Shown here: piece by piece, positions 14,987-23,910 of the stretch
How positions within the stretch are numbered: position 1 is the stretch's first letter
Layout: every line of letters starts with the position of its first letter
DNA from: Candidatus Rifleibacteriota bacterium
Lineage (GTDB): Bacteria > Riflebacteria > Ozemobacteria > Ozemobacterales > Ozemobacteraceae
Direction of reading: 5' to 3'
DNA length: 64,000 nucleotides
NCBI GenBank assembly: GCA_029564115.1
Contig: JAKQQP010000500.1
Span: 10,640 to 74,639, forward strand
Translations under genes and position numbers: made by a program
The notes under the pieces: model-generated
The model's database searches: none
Told to the model about the DNA's origin: nothing
The model's input: the letters and a program-made list of their open reading frames with translations, nothing else

Positions 14987-17740
14987 TTGAGCCAGAGACA
15001 GAAGTTAGCTGCTGTTATAGAGCAATTAGACGGATTGACGGCTGACGATAGCGAATATTTTTCGCATCAGACGGCCCTTTTTCTGCTTGGCATATGCCCT
15101 GAACCGCCGGCAACTCTTACCATAGTTGCCCGGCGGCGACGGCGTAACCGCAAAATTGGCGACTTCAATCTGGTATTCGTCTATCACGGCAAAGAAGAAG
15201 CGGCATTTTTTCAAAGTGTTATTTTTATGGAAAAAAGGCTGCGGGTTTCTACGCTTGAGAAAACTCTCTGCGATCTTGTTAAAGATTGCTCGTATGCACC
15301 GCCTTTTTCTGAGATGGCAAGGTTGTTCGCGCAAACGTCCTATAACTCAAAACAGCTGCTCAATATTGCCCGTAATACTTCTGACACAGTCTTGAAAAGA
15401 GTTTCGCTTTATCTCGCCTGGAGCGGCAGAGTCGTTTACAGCGCGATTCCGTTCAAGAGTTTCAAGAGAACTCCGGTTAAGCTTGATCCCCGCGAAGAAG
15501 GCAACTTGATCTGGAATGGCCTTTTCAACTGTCGCCTGCCTGCGAACCTTCTGCTGCAGCCCCCTGCCCTGCCACCTGAGGATGTTGACCCTGAAACCCG
15601 CCTCTGGATGGAACTGAGGAATCTTTCAGAATTTTGTGAAAAGCAGGCGGCCGCCGGCATGATTTTCATCAGAGAATCCCCGGAACCAAGAATCAAAGCC
15701 ATTATCGAGAATTACTTCATCGAGATATTTAGAAATTTAAGCTTCGAAAAACTTGAGTGGTTGATGATAAACAGTGTCAGCAATGCGGAAAAAGCCGATT
15801 TTCCGCCTCTTGTGCCCAGAATGCTCGTCAGCTTCATAACCGGGCGATCTGACGTTTTGCAGACAAGGTTTTCAGAGATCCGTGACTGGGTAGTTGCAAA
15901 TCTTTACTCGACTGACTTGAGCCGTGCAGAAGGGGCGATTTATTTTGGCGCTCTTTGCGGCCTCGATGAAGAAGTCATCAAGCGTTTTGAAGAACTTAGC
16001 CAGCAGCTTTTTTATTCCGGTCGTTTCTCAATAATTGTTTTTTTTGCCGGGCATTATCTTAACCGTGGAATCAGGCTTGCTCATACCGCCTATATTGATA
16101 TTTCCAAAACTTTTTCAGCGCAGGAAAAATTTGAGGAAGCCCTGAGTTTGCTTGAAGAGGCGAAATGCCAATACGAAGACACCGATGGCACTGCCCTGGG
16201 GCACATTTTCTATGCAGCTTCTCTGGTGCTGAAAAGACTGAATCGTGACGACGAAGCTCTGACAGAACTGTTTCTGGCCCGTGAAGCTTTTATTCAGCAA
16301 AACGATTACGAGTGGCTGGCCAGAACAGAAAATTCTCTTGGCAACCTTTATTTTTCGCGAGGACACCCCAGCCCTGCAAGGCTGCATTATCATGCTGGTC
16401 TGCATCTGGCCAGAAAGAACGGGTTGAAGCTGCTGCTGCCCTCTTTTCTGGCTAATCTCGGGCTCGTAGAATTCGACACCGGTAATTTGGCACGAGCTAA
16501 AACCGCGTTGTCAAGAGCTTTCAGTCTCTATAAATCGCAAAACAATCAATGGAATGCTTCGGTCACCGGCATGGGGCTCGGCAAGCTTTTTTTGAAAATG
16601 GGCTATTTTTTCAAGGCAATTAAAATTTTCAGAGAAGTGCTTGTTATGCGCGAAGAGAAAAAGAATTTCAGTGGAATATATGAGATTTACTCGCTTCTCG
16701 CCTGGATATGTGAACTTTTGGGAAAAACGGCCGCGGCCCGCACCTGGCTCAGCAATGCTGAGCAGCTCAGGCGTAGTTGCCGTCTCGAGCCGCGGGCCTG
16801 CCATGTCGGCGATTCTTTGCGGGCCATGTCAGATGTATACAACCTCAGATACCTGGAGGCCGAAGTTCATTATCGCCGAATGCTTGATGAAGCACTGCAG
16901 CAGGAGGCTGCAGTCGTTAAAACGGTTGATCTGCAGTATGGTCTGGCTTCGGTTATGGCTTTTCAGGGGCGGGAAAATGAAGCTTTCGAATATTTTCTGC
17001 AGGCGAAAAAAAATATTGGGGCTATCGATGCCAGGATTCAGGCGATGCAGTTGAATCTCTTTATCGGTTTGTATTTTCCGGGCAGAATAAACGATCTGGC
17101 ATTGGCACAACAGCTGGCAAAATTTCTGGCAACGGGTTGTTATGACCCCTTTTGGGCACATATGGCTGCCCGATTGTTTGATTTGGGCAGCCCGGAGGCA
17201 TTGCAATACCTGTCATTTCACATTGATCGCACTCCTCCGACCATGTTGAGGCAGTTGCTTAAAAAATTTGTCGGTCTCGATAAGATAATTAAAAAGCTGC
17301 ACCCCCGCAAAAGTCGGGCCGAAGAGTTTTTTACTCAGATTTCGCGTGACAGCACTCGCACTCTTCATGATGACGAGTATCTGATCTGGCAGGCCCATAA
17401 GCCCGATGGCTGGCTTATATTCGATGCTCCTGCCGGTCTGCTGTATTATTCAGGAAATCAAACTGCGCTTAAATCGGGCTCGATTCCTCACAGTTTGCTT
17501 TTGCAGCTTTTCATGGCACAACCACACCCGATTGCCGTAGAGACTCTCTATAAGGCAGTTTGGGATGCTAACTATGACCCGGAGTTCGATGGCGGAGCCT
17601 TTAAAAGCACGGTTCAGAGGCTGAAACGTCTAATACAAAGTCTTGTCCCATCTACAAAAATTTATTTTGCCAGAACGCAATCGGGAAAACGTCTGCTTAA
17701 GCTTGTTGTGCCCGTGCCCTGGATGCTGGTTTTTAAATAG
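14987..17740 (+). CDS. AbiEi-like / TPR / winged-helix protein, probable regulator
   Basis: 917-aa protein with three recognisable parts. Residues about 20-150 resemble the AbiEi antitoxin family (type IV toxin-antitoxin regulators): YFSHQTALFLLGI, an RRRRNRK basic strand, then LRVSTLEKTLCDLVKD and a helical tail ending RVSLYLAWSGR. Residues about 360-690 are TPR repeats (ALTELFLAREAF, ARTENSLGNLYFSRGHPSPARLHYHAGLHLA, ANLGLVEFDTGNLARAKTAL, MGLGKLFLKMGYFFKAIKIF). The last 80 residues look like an OmpR/BTAD-type winged helix (HPIAVETLYKAVW then TVQRLKRLI and a wing-like KIYFARTQSGKRLLKL). No AbiEii toxin gene is adjacent. The start is TTG, set by GGAGG four bases upstream, 22 bp after thrC. TPR plus winged helix recalls large signal-integrating activators; the AbiEi part is inferred from pattern only. 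Confidence 0.68.
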   Translation: MSQRQKLAAVIEQLDGLTADDSEYFSHQTALFLLGICPEPPATLTIVARRRRRNRKIGDFNLVFVYHGKEEAAFFQSVIFMEKRLRVSTLEKTLCDLVKDCSYAPPFSEMARLFAQTSYNSKQLLNIARNTSDTVLKRVSLYLAWSGRVVYSAIPFKSFKRTPVKLDPREEGNLIWNGLFNCRLPANLLLQPPALPPEDVDPETRLWMELRNLSEFCEKQAAAGMIFIRESPEPRIKAIIENYFIEIFRNLSFEKLEWLMINSVSNAEKADFPPLVPRMLVSFITGRSDVLQTRFSEIRDWVVANLYSTDLSRAEGAIYFGALCGLDEEVIKRFEELSQQLFYSGRFSIIVFFAGHYLNRGIRLAHTAYIDISKTFSAQEKFEEALSLLEEAKCQYEDTDGTALGHIFYAASLVLKRLNRDDEALTELFLAREAFIQQNDYEWLARTENSLGNLYFSRGHPSPARLHYHAGLHLARKNGLKLLLPSFLANLGLVEFDTGNLARAKTALSRAFSLYKSQNNQWNASVTGMGLGKLFLKMGYFFKAIKIFREVLVMREEKKNFSGIYEIYSLLAWICELLGKTAAARTWLSNAEQLRRSCRLEPRACHVGDSLRAMSDVYNLRYLEAEVHYRRMLDEALQQEAAVVKTVDLQYGLASVMAFQGRENEAFEYFLQAKKNIGAIDARIQAMQLNLFIGLYFPGRINDLALAQQLAKFLATGCYDPFWAHMAARLFDLGSPEALQYLSFHIDRTPPTMLRQLLKKFVGLDKIIKKLHPRKSRAEEFFTQISRDSTRTLHDDEYLIWQAHKPDGWLIFDAPAGLLYYSGNQTALKSGSIPHSLLLQLFMAQPHPIAVETLYKAVWDANYDPEFDGGAFKSTVQRLKRLIQSLVPSTKIYFARTQSGKRLLKLVVPVPWMLVFK

Positions 17741-17824
17741 TTACATATTTTTTGTAACTTTGCTTCGTTTTTAAGGCCAGCGCAGCGCAGCGGGCAACGG
17801 TGCAAATTGTAACTGTCTGTTCTG

Positions 17825-17853
17825 TTGCCCGGTTCCGATAAGCGGTTTATACT
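17825..17853 (+). promoter_or_regulatory. sigma70 promoter of the following exported-protein gene
   Basis: TTGCCC (17825-17830), 17-bp spacer, TATACT (17848-17853); 5' UTR about 50 nt with GGAGGAG. Confidence 0.5.
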
Positions 17854-17909
17854 TTCTGGTGTACGACTAATATTATAGTTTTACCAGGAGTATGGAGGAG
17901 TAAAGAGTA

Positions 17910-18788
17910 ATGATTACCAGAAGAGCTTTTGCGTGTTTGTTCTTGATGTTTTGTTTTGCCTGTTCACAGGCTGTTGCTTTTGATGGCGTTTTGCCCGATC
18001 ACCCGCTTTATTCTGTGCAACAGCGCATTTTTAGGGCAGTTGCCGATTACTGGCAGGTTCAGGAACTTTTTGTGAAATATGTTGAAGACCAGACTGACCA
18101 GAACGAGGCAGACTGGAATTCAGCCATAAAATCTCATACCGACAACTGTGTTGAAATTGGCAAGGGCGTGCTGATTTCGGTTAAGAAAAGCCAGTATGGG
18201 CAGATAGATATGCTGAGCGACATTTACAAGTCTCTGCCTGAAGGAGCCCGCCAGGCTCTTTACCCTACTCTTGGCTATCTTAAGTTTGAAATTACTCATA
18301 AAGCAGACGATTTTCTCACCGAAGAAAAGTTCAGAGAATACTTTCCGGGGTATGGTTATTCTGAACCGGGTTACAAATATCGCAAAGGCCGCGAACTCGA
18401 CCGCGAATACAAGGGAAATACCTGGGTTTTTGAAGAACAGTCGATCAGCACCACCTGGAATGTTAACCTGACCGTTTCGATTGATGTGGTGAAAATTCTC
18501 ACCGGAATGGTAACCGGAGGGTTTATCAAAGATCTGCGTGTTTCAGAGCCGTTTCACATGAATGTTGGCGGGACACCGATGCTCGTCTGCAATGTTTCTT
18601 TTCAGCGGATAAAGTCTATCGTGACCAAAACAAACCGCAAATTCGAAGTGAATAAAGTCTGGTTCGAACTTTTGCGTGCCAAGTCTTCCTGGTCAAACAA
18701 TGTAGCCTGGGAAGCCTGCGGTAAAACCTATGAAATTCTTCAGGAGCCTACCGGCGAAGAAATAGTGACCGGAATAGAGGCCCGCTGA
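17910..18788 (+). CDS. exported protein of unknown function
   Basis: 292 aa with a signal peptide (residues 1-23, MITRRAFACLFLMFCFAC...AVA). Not recognised. Mature part begins DGVLPDHPLYSVQQRIFRAV and continues with amphipathic helices to about residue 130, then a tyrosine-rich turn region (YFPGYGYSEPGYKYRKG) and beta strands (ISTTWNVNLTVSIDVVK, PMLVCNVSFQRIK). The signal peptide contains CSQA, which is not a proper lipobox. GGAGGAG lies 9 nt before the ATG. It has its own promoter and terminator, so it acts alone. Confidence 0.78.
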   Translation: MITRRAFACLFLMFCFACSQAVAFDGVLPDHPLYSVQQRIFRAVADYWQVQELFVKYVEDQTDQNEADWNSAIKSHTDNCVEIGKGVLISVKKSQYGQIDMLSDIYKSLPEGARQALYPTLGYLKFEITHKADDFLTEEKFREYFPGYGYSEPGYKYRKGRELDREYKGNTWVFEEQSISTTWNVNLTVSIDVVKILTGMVTGGFIKDLRVSEPFHMNVGGTPMLVCNVSFQRIKSIVTKTNRKFEVNKVWFELLRAKSSWSNNVAWEACGKTYEILQEPTGEEIVTGIEAR

Positions 18789-18804
18789 CCCAAAAGCAAC
18801 GTTA

Positions 18805-18845
18805 AAAAAAGCGGCTGTTGCAATTTTTGCAGCAGCCGCTTTTTT
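18805..18845. terminator. bidirectional terminator
   Basis: AAAAAAGCGGCTG (18805-18817) pairs fully with 18833-18845, so the outer stem supplies A and T tracts on both sides. It lies between the exported-protein gene and the convergent sensor gene. Confidence 0.85.
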
Positions 18846-18884
18846 GGCTTATATCACCCATTTTCAGGGTCTCGAATCAAACTC

Positions 18885-20867
18885 CTATTTTTTGTCGGCA
18901 AGAATGCGGTTTCCGCCTTCGCTTTGCGCCGCAGCCAGAAGTTTTTCGCCCGTTTCGATAAATTGCCCGACGTTCATGCTGATTTTAAACTGGGCAATTG
19001 ACAGGCTCAATTTGACTGTCTCTTCAATATCCTGGTGTTTGATGGTTGTGCTGCGAATGTTTTCGAGTATTTTTTCTGCGGCTATCATTGCTCCTTCAAG
19101 CGTAGTATCAGGGAGAATGATCGAAAACTTATCGCCTTCATAACGGCAGGGCAGATCGTTGAAGCGGATAATGCGCTTGATGAGAGAGCCAACCTTGATG
19201 AGTACGATGTCTTTAAAGCCGGCGCCATGCTTTTGCAGAATATCTTCGAGATTGTCGATTGCGGCCATTATTGTCGACAAAGGCGATTTGACTCGTCTTA
19301 CTCTCGAGATTTCCTGGGAGAGACGCATTTTAAAGTAATGATTGGTATACAGCCTGGTCAGACCATCTGTAATGCCGCGCTTATAAAGGTTGGCGTTTTT
19401 AATGGCTATGCCGAGCTGGCTACAGATCAATTGTGCCAGTTCGAAGTCTCTTTGGGTTATCTGACCATTCCCATCTTTGTCAGAGAGGTTTACCAGACCG
19501 AGAACTTCATCTTGAACCACAATCGGGATGACTATAAATGAATCGGAGGTGTAATTCCTGGCGCGGGTGAAAGTAAAGCGTTCTTCACATTTCAGGTCAG
19601 GAACGTAGAGAGCTTCCATTTTTTGGATAACATGCTGTGAAACCGGTGAAGACCACAGATCAAGAGTTGATGGCAGCCCGCGGTTGTTGTGGCATATGTT
19701 GTAGCGATTTTCGGTTGGGTCGAAGATAGCCATAGAAAACTTTTGAACGTTCATGATGCTGCGGAAAATGCCTTCTACGGTGAAAGGCAGGTTTTCGATT
19801 TCGAGTTCTGACGATATTGTCTGACTGGCTTCGCGCACTGAGTTGAGCTCAACGATGCGGCGATCGAGTGCCTCGTTTGCGTCTCGAAGGTTCTGCATCA
19901 ACCTGTATGTATTGATCGCAGATGAAATATTGCGCGAGATGGTGGTCAGCAGCTCGTTGTCGAAAGTCTCTTCTTCTTCTTTTCTGAAGCGACTGCCGAG
20001 AATCAGCAGCCCCTGGTTCTGGTTGTCGGTTCTCAGGACGTAGATATGTTCGATTTCTTCGTCTTTGAAAGTTTCTTTAAAAGCAGGTATTTCGTGGGTG
20101 ATAATGTCGGTTACTTCACCGTCTTCTTTGATAGAAAGTTTTTCGAAGACCTTCTGAGGAATCTTGACCTGGGGCAGACGGGCATTGGCACGCAGTTTTA
20201 TGTCTACGAGGCAGTCGAGGCTCTCGTTGGCGTTTTCAAAAGTGTAGATCGCGCCCCGGGAAACCCCGAGGGTTCCGAGGAGGATGCGCAGCATCGAACG
20301 CAGCCCGGCCTGCAGATTTTTGCTCTGACACAGAAATGAGCTCAGGTCGATGAAGCTGCCAAGAATATATTTGAGACGTTCGACTCTTTTATGCTCGCGC
20401 AGGGTGTCGACTTCGACCGGTGTAGCCGCAGCGAGTCTCTTTTTAACAAGGTGAATCAAGGTGCCGGATGGGGGAAAAGAAGATATCTCGGCGCCGTCCA
20501 TGAGGCGTTCCATGAGCATCAGACCCCAGCCGCGCTTGTGCGAAGACTTCAATTTTTTGCGGATATCCGGCTTTTCAACGACAGAGGGGTCGAAGCCTTT
20601 GCCAAAATCGCGAATCTGAATCTGCATCAGATCTTCTGCGTAGGTCAGCGCTACGTGAATATCGCGTTTGTTTCCGTCGGGGATTTCTTTGGGAGCGTGT
20701 TCTTTGGCATTGATCAGTCCTTCGATGAAAGCAAGGCGCATTTCATCGATGGTTTCTGTTGCGAAACCACACTTTTTGGCAAACATGTCAAGATATTCGC
20801 AGGCTTCAAGTTCAGAATCCTTTTCATTAGCCAGCTTGAAAAAAAGGTGTGAGACCATTGACGGCAA
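18885..20867 (-). CDS. RsbW-like ATPase / GAF / degenerate GGDEF signalling protein
   Basis: 660-aa cytoplasmic sensor with no membrane segment. Residues 1-145 are a GHKL ATPase of the RsbW/SpoIIAB type: EGLINAKEHA (N box), RDFGKGFDPSV (G1), RGWGLMLMERLMDGAEI (G2). Two GAF-like domains follow (about 165-330 and 350-495) around a coiled-coil linker (LRDANEALDRRIVELNSVREA). Residues 500-660 are a GGDEF domain starting DGLTRLYTNHYF, but the signature reads RYEGDKFSIIL instead of RYGGDEF and the first metal Asp region reads AAIDNLEDI; diguanylate cyclase activity is doubtful. The start is TTG at 20867, because AAGGAGG lies 6 nt before it; the ATG at 20858 is 15 nt from that site. The anti-sigma kinase head suggests partner switching, but no STAS antagonist is nearby. 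Confidence 0.83.
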   Translation of the reverse strand: MPSMVSHLFFKLANEKDSELEACEYLDMFAKKCGFATETIDEMRLAFIEGLINAKEHAPKEIPDGNKRDIHVALTYAEDLMQIQIRDFGKGFDPSVVEKPDIRKKLKSSHKRGWGLMLMERLMDGAEISSFPPSGTLIHLVKKRLAAATPVEVDTLREHKRVERLKYILGSFIDLSSFLCQSKNLQAGLRSMLRILLGTLGVSRGAIYTFENANESLDCLVDIKLRANARLPQVKIPQKVFEKLSIKEDGEVTDIITHEIPAFKETFKDEEIEHIYVLRTDNQNQGLLILGSRFRKEEEETFDNELLTTISRNISSAINTYRLMQNLRDANEALDRRIVELNSVREASQTISSELEIENLPFTVEGIFRSIMNVQKFSMAIFDPTENRYNICHNNRGLPSTLDLWSSPVSQHVIQKMEALYVPDLKCEERFTFTRARNYTSDSFIVIPIVVQDEVLGLVNLSDKDGNGQITQRDFELAQLICSQLGIAIKNANLYKRGITDGLTRLYTNHYFKMRLSQEISRVRRVKSPLSTIMAAIDNLEDILQKHGAGFKDIVLIKVGSLIKRIIRFNDLPCRYEGDKFSIILPDTTLEGAMIAAEKILENIRSTTIKHQDIEETVKLSLSIAQFKISMNVGQFIETGEKLLAAAQSEGGNRILADKK

Positions 20868-21057
20868 AGGAAGCCTCCTTAAATACCTCTCAAAAAGTGA
20901 GGGAGTAACAAATTACCTAGTCATTCTATTTCGTCACCATTTTTGTGTCAAGGATCATGTGCTTTTTTACGAAATCGGGAACAAAGTTTGGTAAACTATT
21001 TTTGTCTTCCGGTCGATAGTGGCAGCGTCGGAAGTTGAATTTACAGGAGAAAACCAT

Positions 21058-22917
21058 ATGGACGAGGTCCCGATTGCCACCAACAACCCTGTAAACTTAA
21101 TTGTCAAGAAACCTGAGAGCGCTCCTCCAAAAACAAGAAAAGACCGCATTAAAGACAGTCTCAAAAACTTCTTCATGATGCTGCCGCTTGCCATGCTGGT
21201 GGTTGCGCAGTTTTATTTTCTTGGCAAAAGTTTTGGGGAATTCTCAACTTTTCCTTTAACCAGTGTCACTACCTACATTTTTTTTGGATCTATTCTTTTG
21301 TTGCTTTTGTTCTCGCAGATGCTCATGCGATCAATAATTTATTCGACATTGGCGGGAATTGCTCTAATTGCAGGTTTATACGTTGCCTGGTTTGGAGAAT
21401 TTCTCGGGCCGATTACCGAAAACTTCAACGGGATCAGCGAAATTTTAAAATCTGCCTGGAGTCGCAAAGATCTTCCCTATAACCTTCTGATGACCGGAGC
21501 CATGACGGCTGTTCTGGCTGGAATAGCTTTTTTGCAGTTTTTTGCCTCGCTTATCGTGAAATCATTTTTTGAAATGCTTTTTGGCAAAGAATGGGGTGAC
21601 GGCAGGGTTCTTGGATTCATCGGGGCAGTAGCCCTTCTCGCCGGAGTTCATCTGGGCTTTTATTCGTATTCATCGATGTCGTCTCAGGCAAACGAAAAAG
21701 TTCTCTGGGCCAGATCGGTGAAATATCAGCCGGTAGAAAAGTTTATAACACGTGTTCCGGGCAGTTGCATTATCGGGAAAGACAGAATCTGGGCTGCCGA
21801 GGGCAAAACTGTAACATCTATTGACGCTAACAGCGGCAAACAGACGGAAAGCCGCCCTTTCCAGGCTGCAGTGGTGCATAAAGGTTTTCAGTTCAGCGAG
21901 TTCCCGGTTTTTGCAGGGAGTGACGCTATTGTGGCATTCAACAGGGAACTGAGTGGCAATGCCTGGAAAACGCCCTACCCCGCCAGCTTTCCTGGGCTGG
22001 ATCTGGCTGAAGAAAAAAAAGATCTTTTTTCGAATGTTCCCATAACTACCAGGTTTGTGAATAGTGGTCAGAATCTTCTGGTTCATTATGATTTTGGCTA
22101 TGTCGGAATGTACGACGCCAAAAACGGTGAGCAGAAATGGTTTCGGCAGGTAGATCTTCAGGTTAAGATAAACAGAGTGTTTCCTGAAGTTTACCTCGAA
22201 GAAGGTTACTTTCTCGAAGCTGATGAATACCTTCTGTTCAGCTGTCACAATGGGCTGATTCGTTGCCTGAACCGGCAGACGGGTGAGCAGGTATGGCAAT
22301 ATCAACATGGAACACCTAAGGTCAGCGGAAAATCTCAGCGCGGTTTCCTTTCGCCAAACGGTAAGGAGCGTGTGGTAGTGGCATTCCGGTCGGGAGAAAT
22401 TTTGACTCTGGGTTTGAGTGACGGTCGCAAGATATATCAGGCTGTAAATCAGGCTTATGCGCCGGCTTCACCGCTGTGGTGCCGCGACCAGCAGGCCTGT
22501 TTCCTCACTGATGAAGGGATTTTTTATCAGATAGACCTCGATGGCGGCGCAACACTTTTCAACACCAATACTCTGCCACGCCGAACCGAACTGCTGCCTG
22601 TGGTGCATAATCTGGCCAGCGGAATTGTCGCTCATCGTGACGAAGTTCTGTTTGTCGATACAGAGGCAAGAAAAGTCAGTCGCATTCTGAAGAGCGAAAA
22701 CAGGGTCTTTGTCACCAGACCTGTAGTCGTTGATAAGCTGGTTTATATAGGTACACAGGATGGCTGGGTTTATTGCGTGCATGCCGGAAGCCGGCACGAA
22801 AAATGGCGCATTCATGTAAAAGGTGAGCTTGTCGAGGATTCTCTCGAGATAATCGAAGAGAGCCTGCTGGTCAAGACCAGATCAGGCTCTCTATTAAAGC
22901 TTAATCGCTCTGCTTAG
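21058..22917 (+). CDS. membrane-anchored PQQ-type beta-propeller protein
   Basis: 619 aa. After a polar N-terminus, residues 35-210 hold about five or six membrane helices (FFMMLPLAMLVVAQFYFL, IFFGSILLLLLFSQML, IIYSTLAGIALIAGLYVAW, LMTGAMTAVLAGIAFLQFF, VLGFIGAVALLAGVHLGF). Residues 230-619 form a beta-propeller of PQQ/BamB-like blades (VTSIDANSGKQTE, VGMYDAKNGEQKWFR, LIRCLNRQTGEQVWQY, VYCVHAGSRHEKWRI). Such propellers usually bind partner proteins; there are no quinoprotein catalytic residues that I can see. ATG at 21058 is chosen over the GTG at 21019 because ACAGGAG lies 9 nt upstream. The 3' end overlaps the convergent SH3b gene by 4 bp. Confidence 0.8.
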   Translation: MDEVPIATNNPVNLIVKKPESAPPKTRKDRIKDSLKNFFMMLPLAMLVVAQFYFLGKSFGEFSTFPLTSVTTYIFFGSILLLLLFSQMLMRSIIYSTLAGIALIAGLYVAWFGEFLGPITENFNGISEILKSAWSRKDLPYNLLMTGAMTAVLAGIAFLQFFASLIVKSFFEMLFGKEWGDGRVLGFIGAVALLAGVHLGFYSYSSMSSQANEKVLWARSVKYQPVEKFITRVPGSCIIGKDRIWAAEGKTVTSIDANSGKQTESRPFQAAVVHKGFQFSEFPVFAGSDAIVAFNRELSGNAWKTPYPASFPGLDLAEEKKDLFSNVPITTRFVNSGQNLLVHYDFGYVGMYDAKNGEQKWFRQVDLQVKINRVFPEVYLEEGYFLEADEYLLFSCHNGLIRCLNRQTGEQVWQYQHGTPKVSGKSQRGFLSPNGKERVVVAFRSGEILTLGLSDGRKIYQAVNQAYAPASPLWCRDQQACFLTDEGIFYQIDLDGGATLFNTNTLPRRTELLPVVHNLASGIVAHRDEVLFVDTEARKVSRILKSENRVFVTRPVVVDKLVYIGTQDGWVYCVHAGSRHEKWRIHVKGELVEDSLEIIEESLLVKTRSGSLLKLNRSA

Positions 22918-23852
22918 TTGGTTTTTGCTGCTTTTTCGATGTGGCGCTCGCAGTAAGCTATACGCTCTTCTGCGAGCTTTTTCATTGTTGCATCGGGAGA
23001 AAACTCGAGAAACTTGCGGTAATTGACGATGGCATCGGCAAACTTGCCAGTAAAGCCATAAACAGAAGCAAGGTTGTAATAGGGGTCAGGAAATTCAGGC
23101 TCAAAGAGAATAGCCTTTTTATAATACTCAACAGCGTCTTTGTTTTTATCAAGCTGGTAATATGCTATACCAAGGTTATTACATATTTTACCGGATCTGG
23201 GTGCGATTTTGAGGGCATTTTTCCATGATTCCAGGGCATCTTCAATGCGGCCAAGCTTGAACTGACAGTTGCCGATATTGTTGATGATTTCGGCGTTCTG
23301 GGGCGCTTTTTGCATGGCAAGCAGATTTTTTTCGAGAGCCTGGGCGTATTTTTTCTTTTCATACAAGCGAATTGCTTCGTTGTAGAGCTCTTCGGCTGTT
23401 CCTGAGATTTCTACGACAGCAGCCGGTTTTGCCGGTGGCGCCTGTTTGCTTTTTCCGGCTTTGCTGTCCATTTTGATTTCTTTTTTGGCCGGAGCCTTGG
23501 CAGCATCTTTTTTATTTTCTTCGGTTTCTGGTTTTTTACCGGTTTTATCGTCGCCCGCAGCTTCGGGAGCTTTGGCGGTTTTTTCTTTGGTTTGTTCCGA
23601 GAGGGTTTTATACAGCCAGCCTTCGGTGCCATCGACAAAAACAACCTTGAGCCAGTTATTCTCTTCGAAAACAATTTTATAGGTGTCACCACGCATCTTT
23701 TTACCAACGATTGGTGAATTAAATTTGGCGTCTTTTCGCAGATTTATGTAGCTTCCCTTGACCACACCCTCTCTGACCGTTTGAGCAAGCAGCAGCGGTG
23801 CAGTGGCAACGAGAAGCCCGGCGAGCAAAAGCTTTTTGAAGGATATATTCAT
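22914..23852 (-). CDS. exported SH3b-TPR protein
   Basis: 312 aa. Signal peptide at residues 1-23 (LLLAGLLVATAPLLLAQ). A bacterial SH3 domain follows at 25-88 (GSYINLRKDAKFNSPIVGKK, NNWLKVVFVDGTEGWLYK), of the kind that binds peptidoglycan peptides. A Lys/Pro/Ala/Glu-rich low-complexity linker spans about 90-150. Residues 153-305 are about four TPRs (AEELYNEAIRLYEKKKYAQALE, AEIINNIGNCQFKLGRIEDALE, GKICNNLGIAYYQLDKNKDAVE, PDPYYNLASVYGFTGKFADAI). It probably scaffolds periplasmic proteins on the cell wall. Shine-Dalgarno GGAGG and a near-consensus promoter precede it. Confidence 0.88.
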   Translation of the reverse strand: MNISFKKLLLAGLLVATAPLLLAQTVREGVVKGSYINLRKDAKFNSPIVGKKMRGDTYKIVFEENNWLKVVFVDGTEGWLYKTLSEQTKEKTAKAPEAAGDDKTGKKPETEENKKDAAKAPAKKEIKMDSKAGKSKQAPPAKPAAVVEISGTAEELYNEAIRLYEKKKYAQALEKNLLAMQKAPQNAEIINNIGNCQFKLGRIEDALESWKNALKIAPRSGKICNNLGIAYYQLDKNKDAVEYYKKAILFEPEFPDPYYNLASVYGFTGKFADAIVNYRKFLEFSPDATMKKLAEERIAYCERHIEKAAKTN

Positions 23853-23880
23853 TTGTTTGCCTCCATGTTATAGAAGAGAC

Positions 23881-23910
23881 AATATACAGGCCTGGGGCTT
23901 TCCGTGTCAA
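23881..23910 (-). promoter_or_regulatory. sigma70 promoter of the SH3b-TPR gene
   Basis: Minus strand: TTGACA (23910-23905), 18-bp spacer, TATATT (23886-23881). The -35 box abuts the stop codon of the upstream FAH-family gene, so this gene need not rely on read-through. Confidence 0.65.

Noticed and set aside
20983..21007. GGAAC...GTCT resembling an ECF sigma promoter before the PQQ-propeller gene
   Set aside because: The spacer is longer than usual for ECF promoters and no other copy is seen at the sigma operons.
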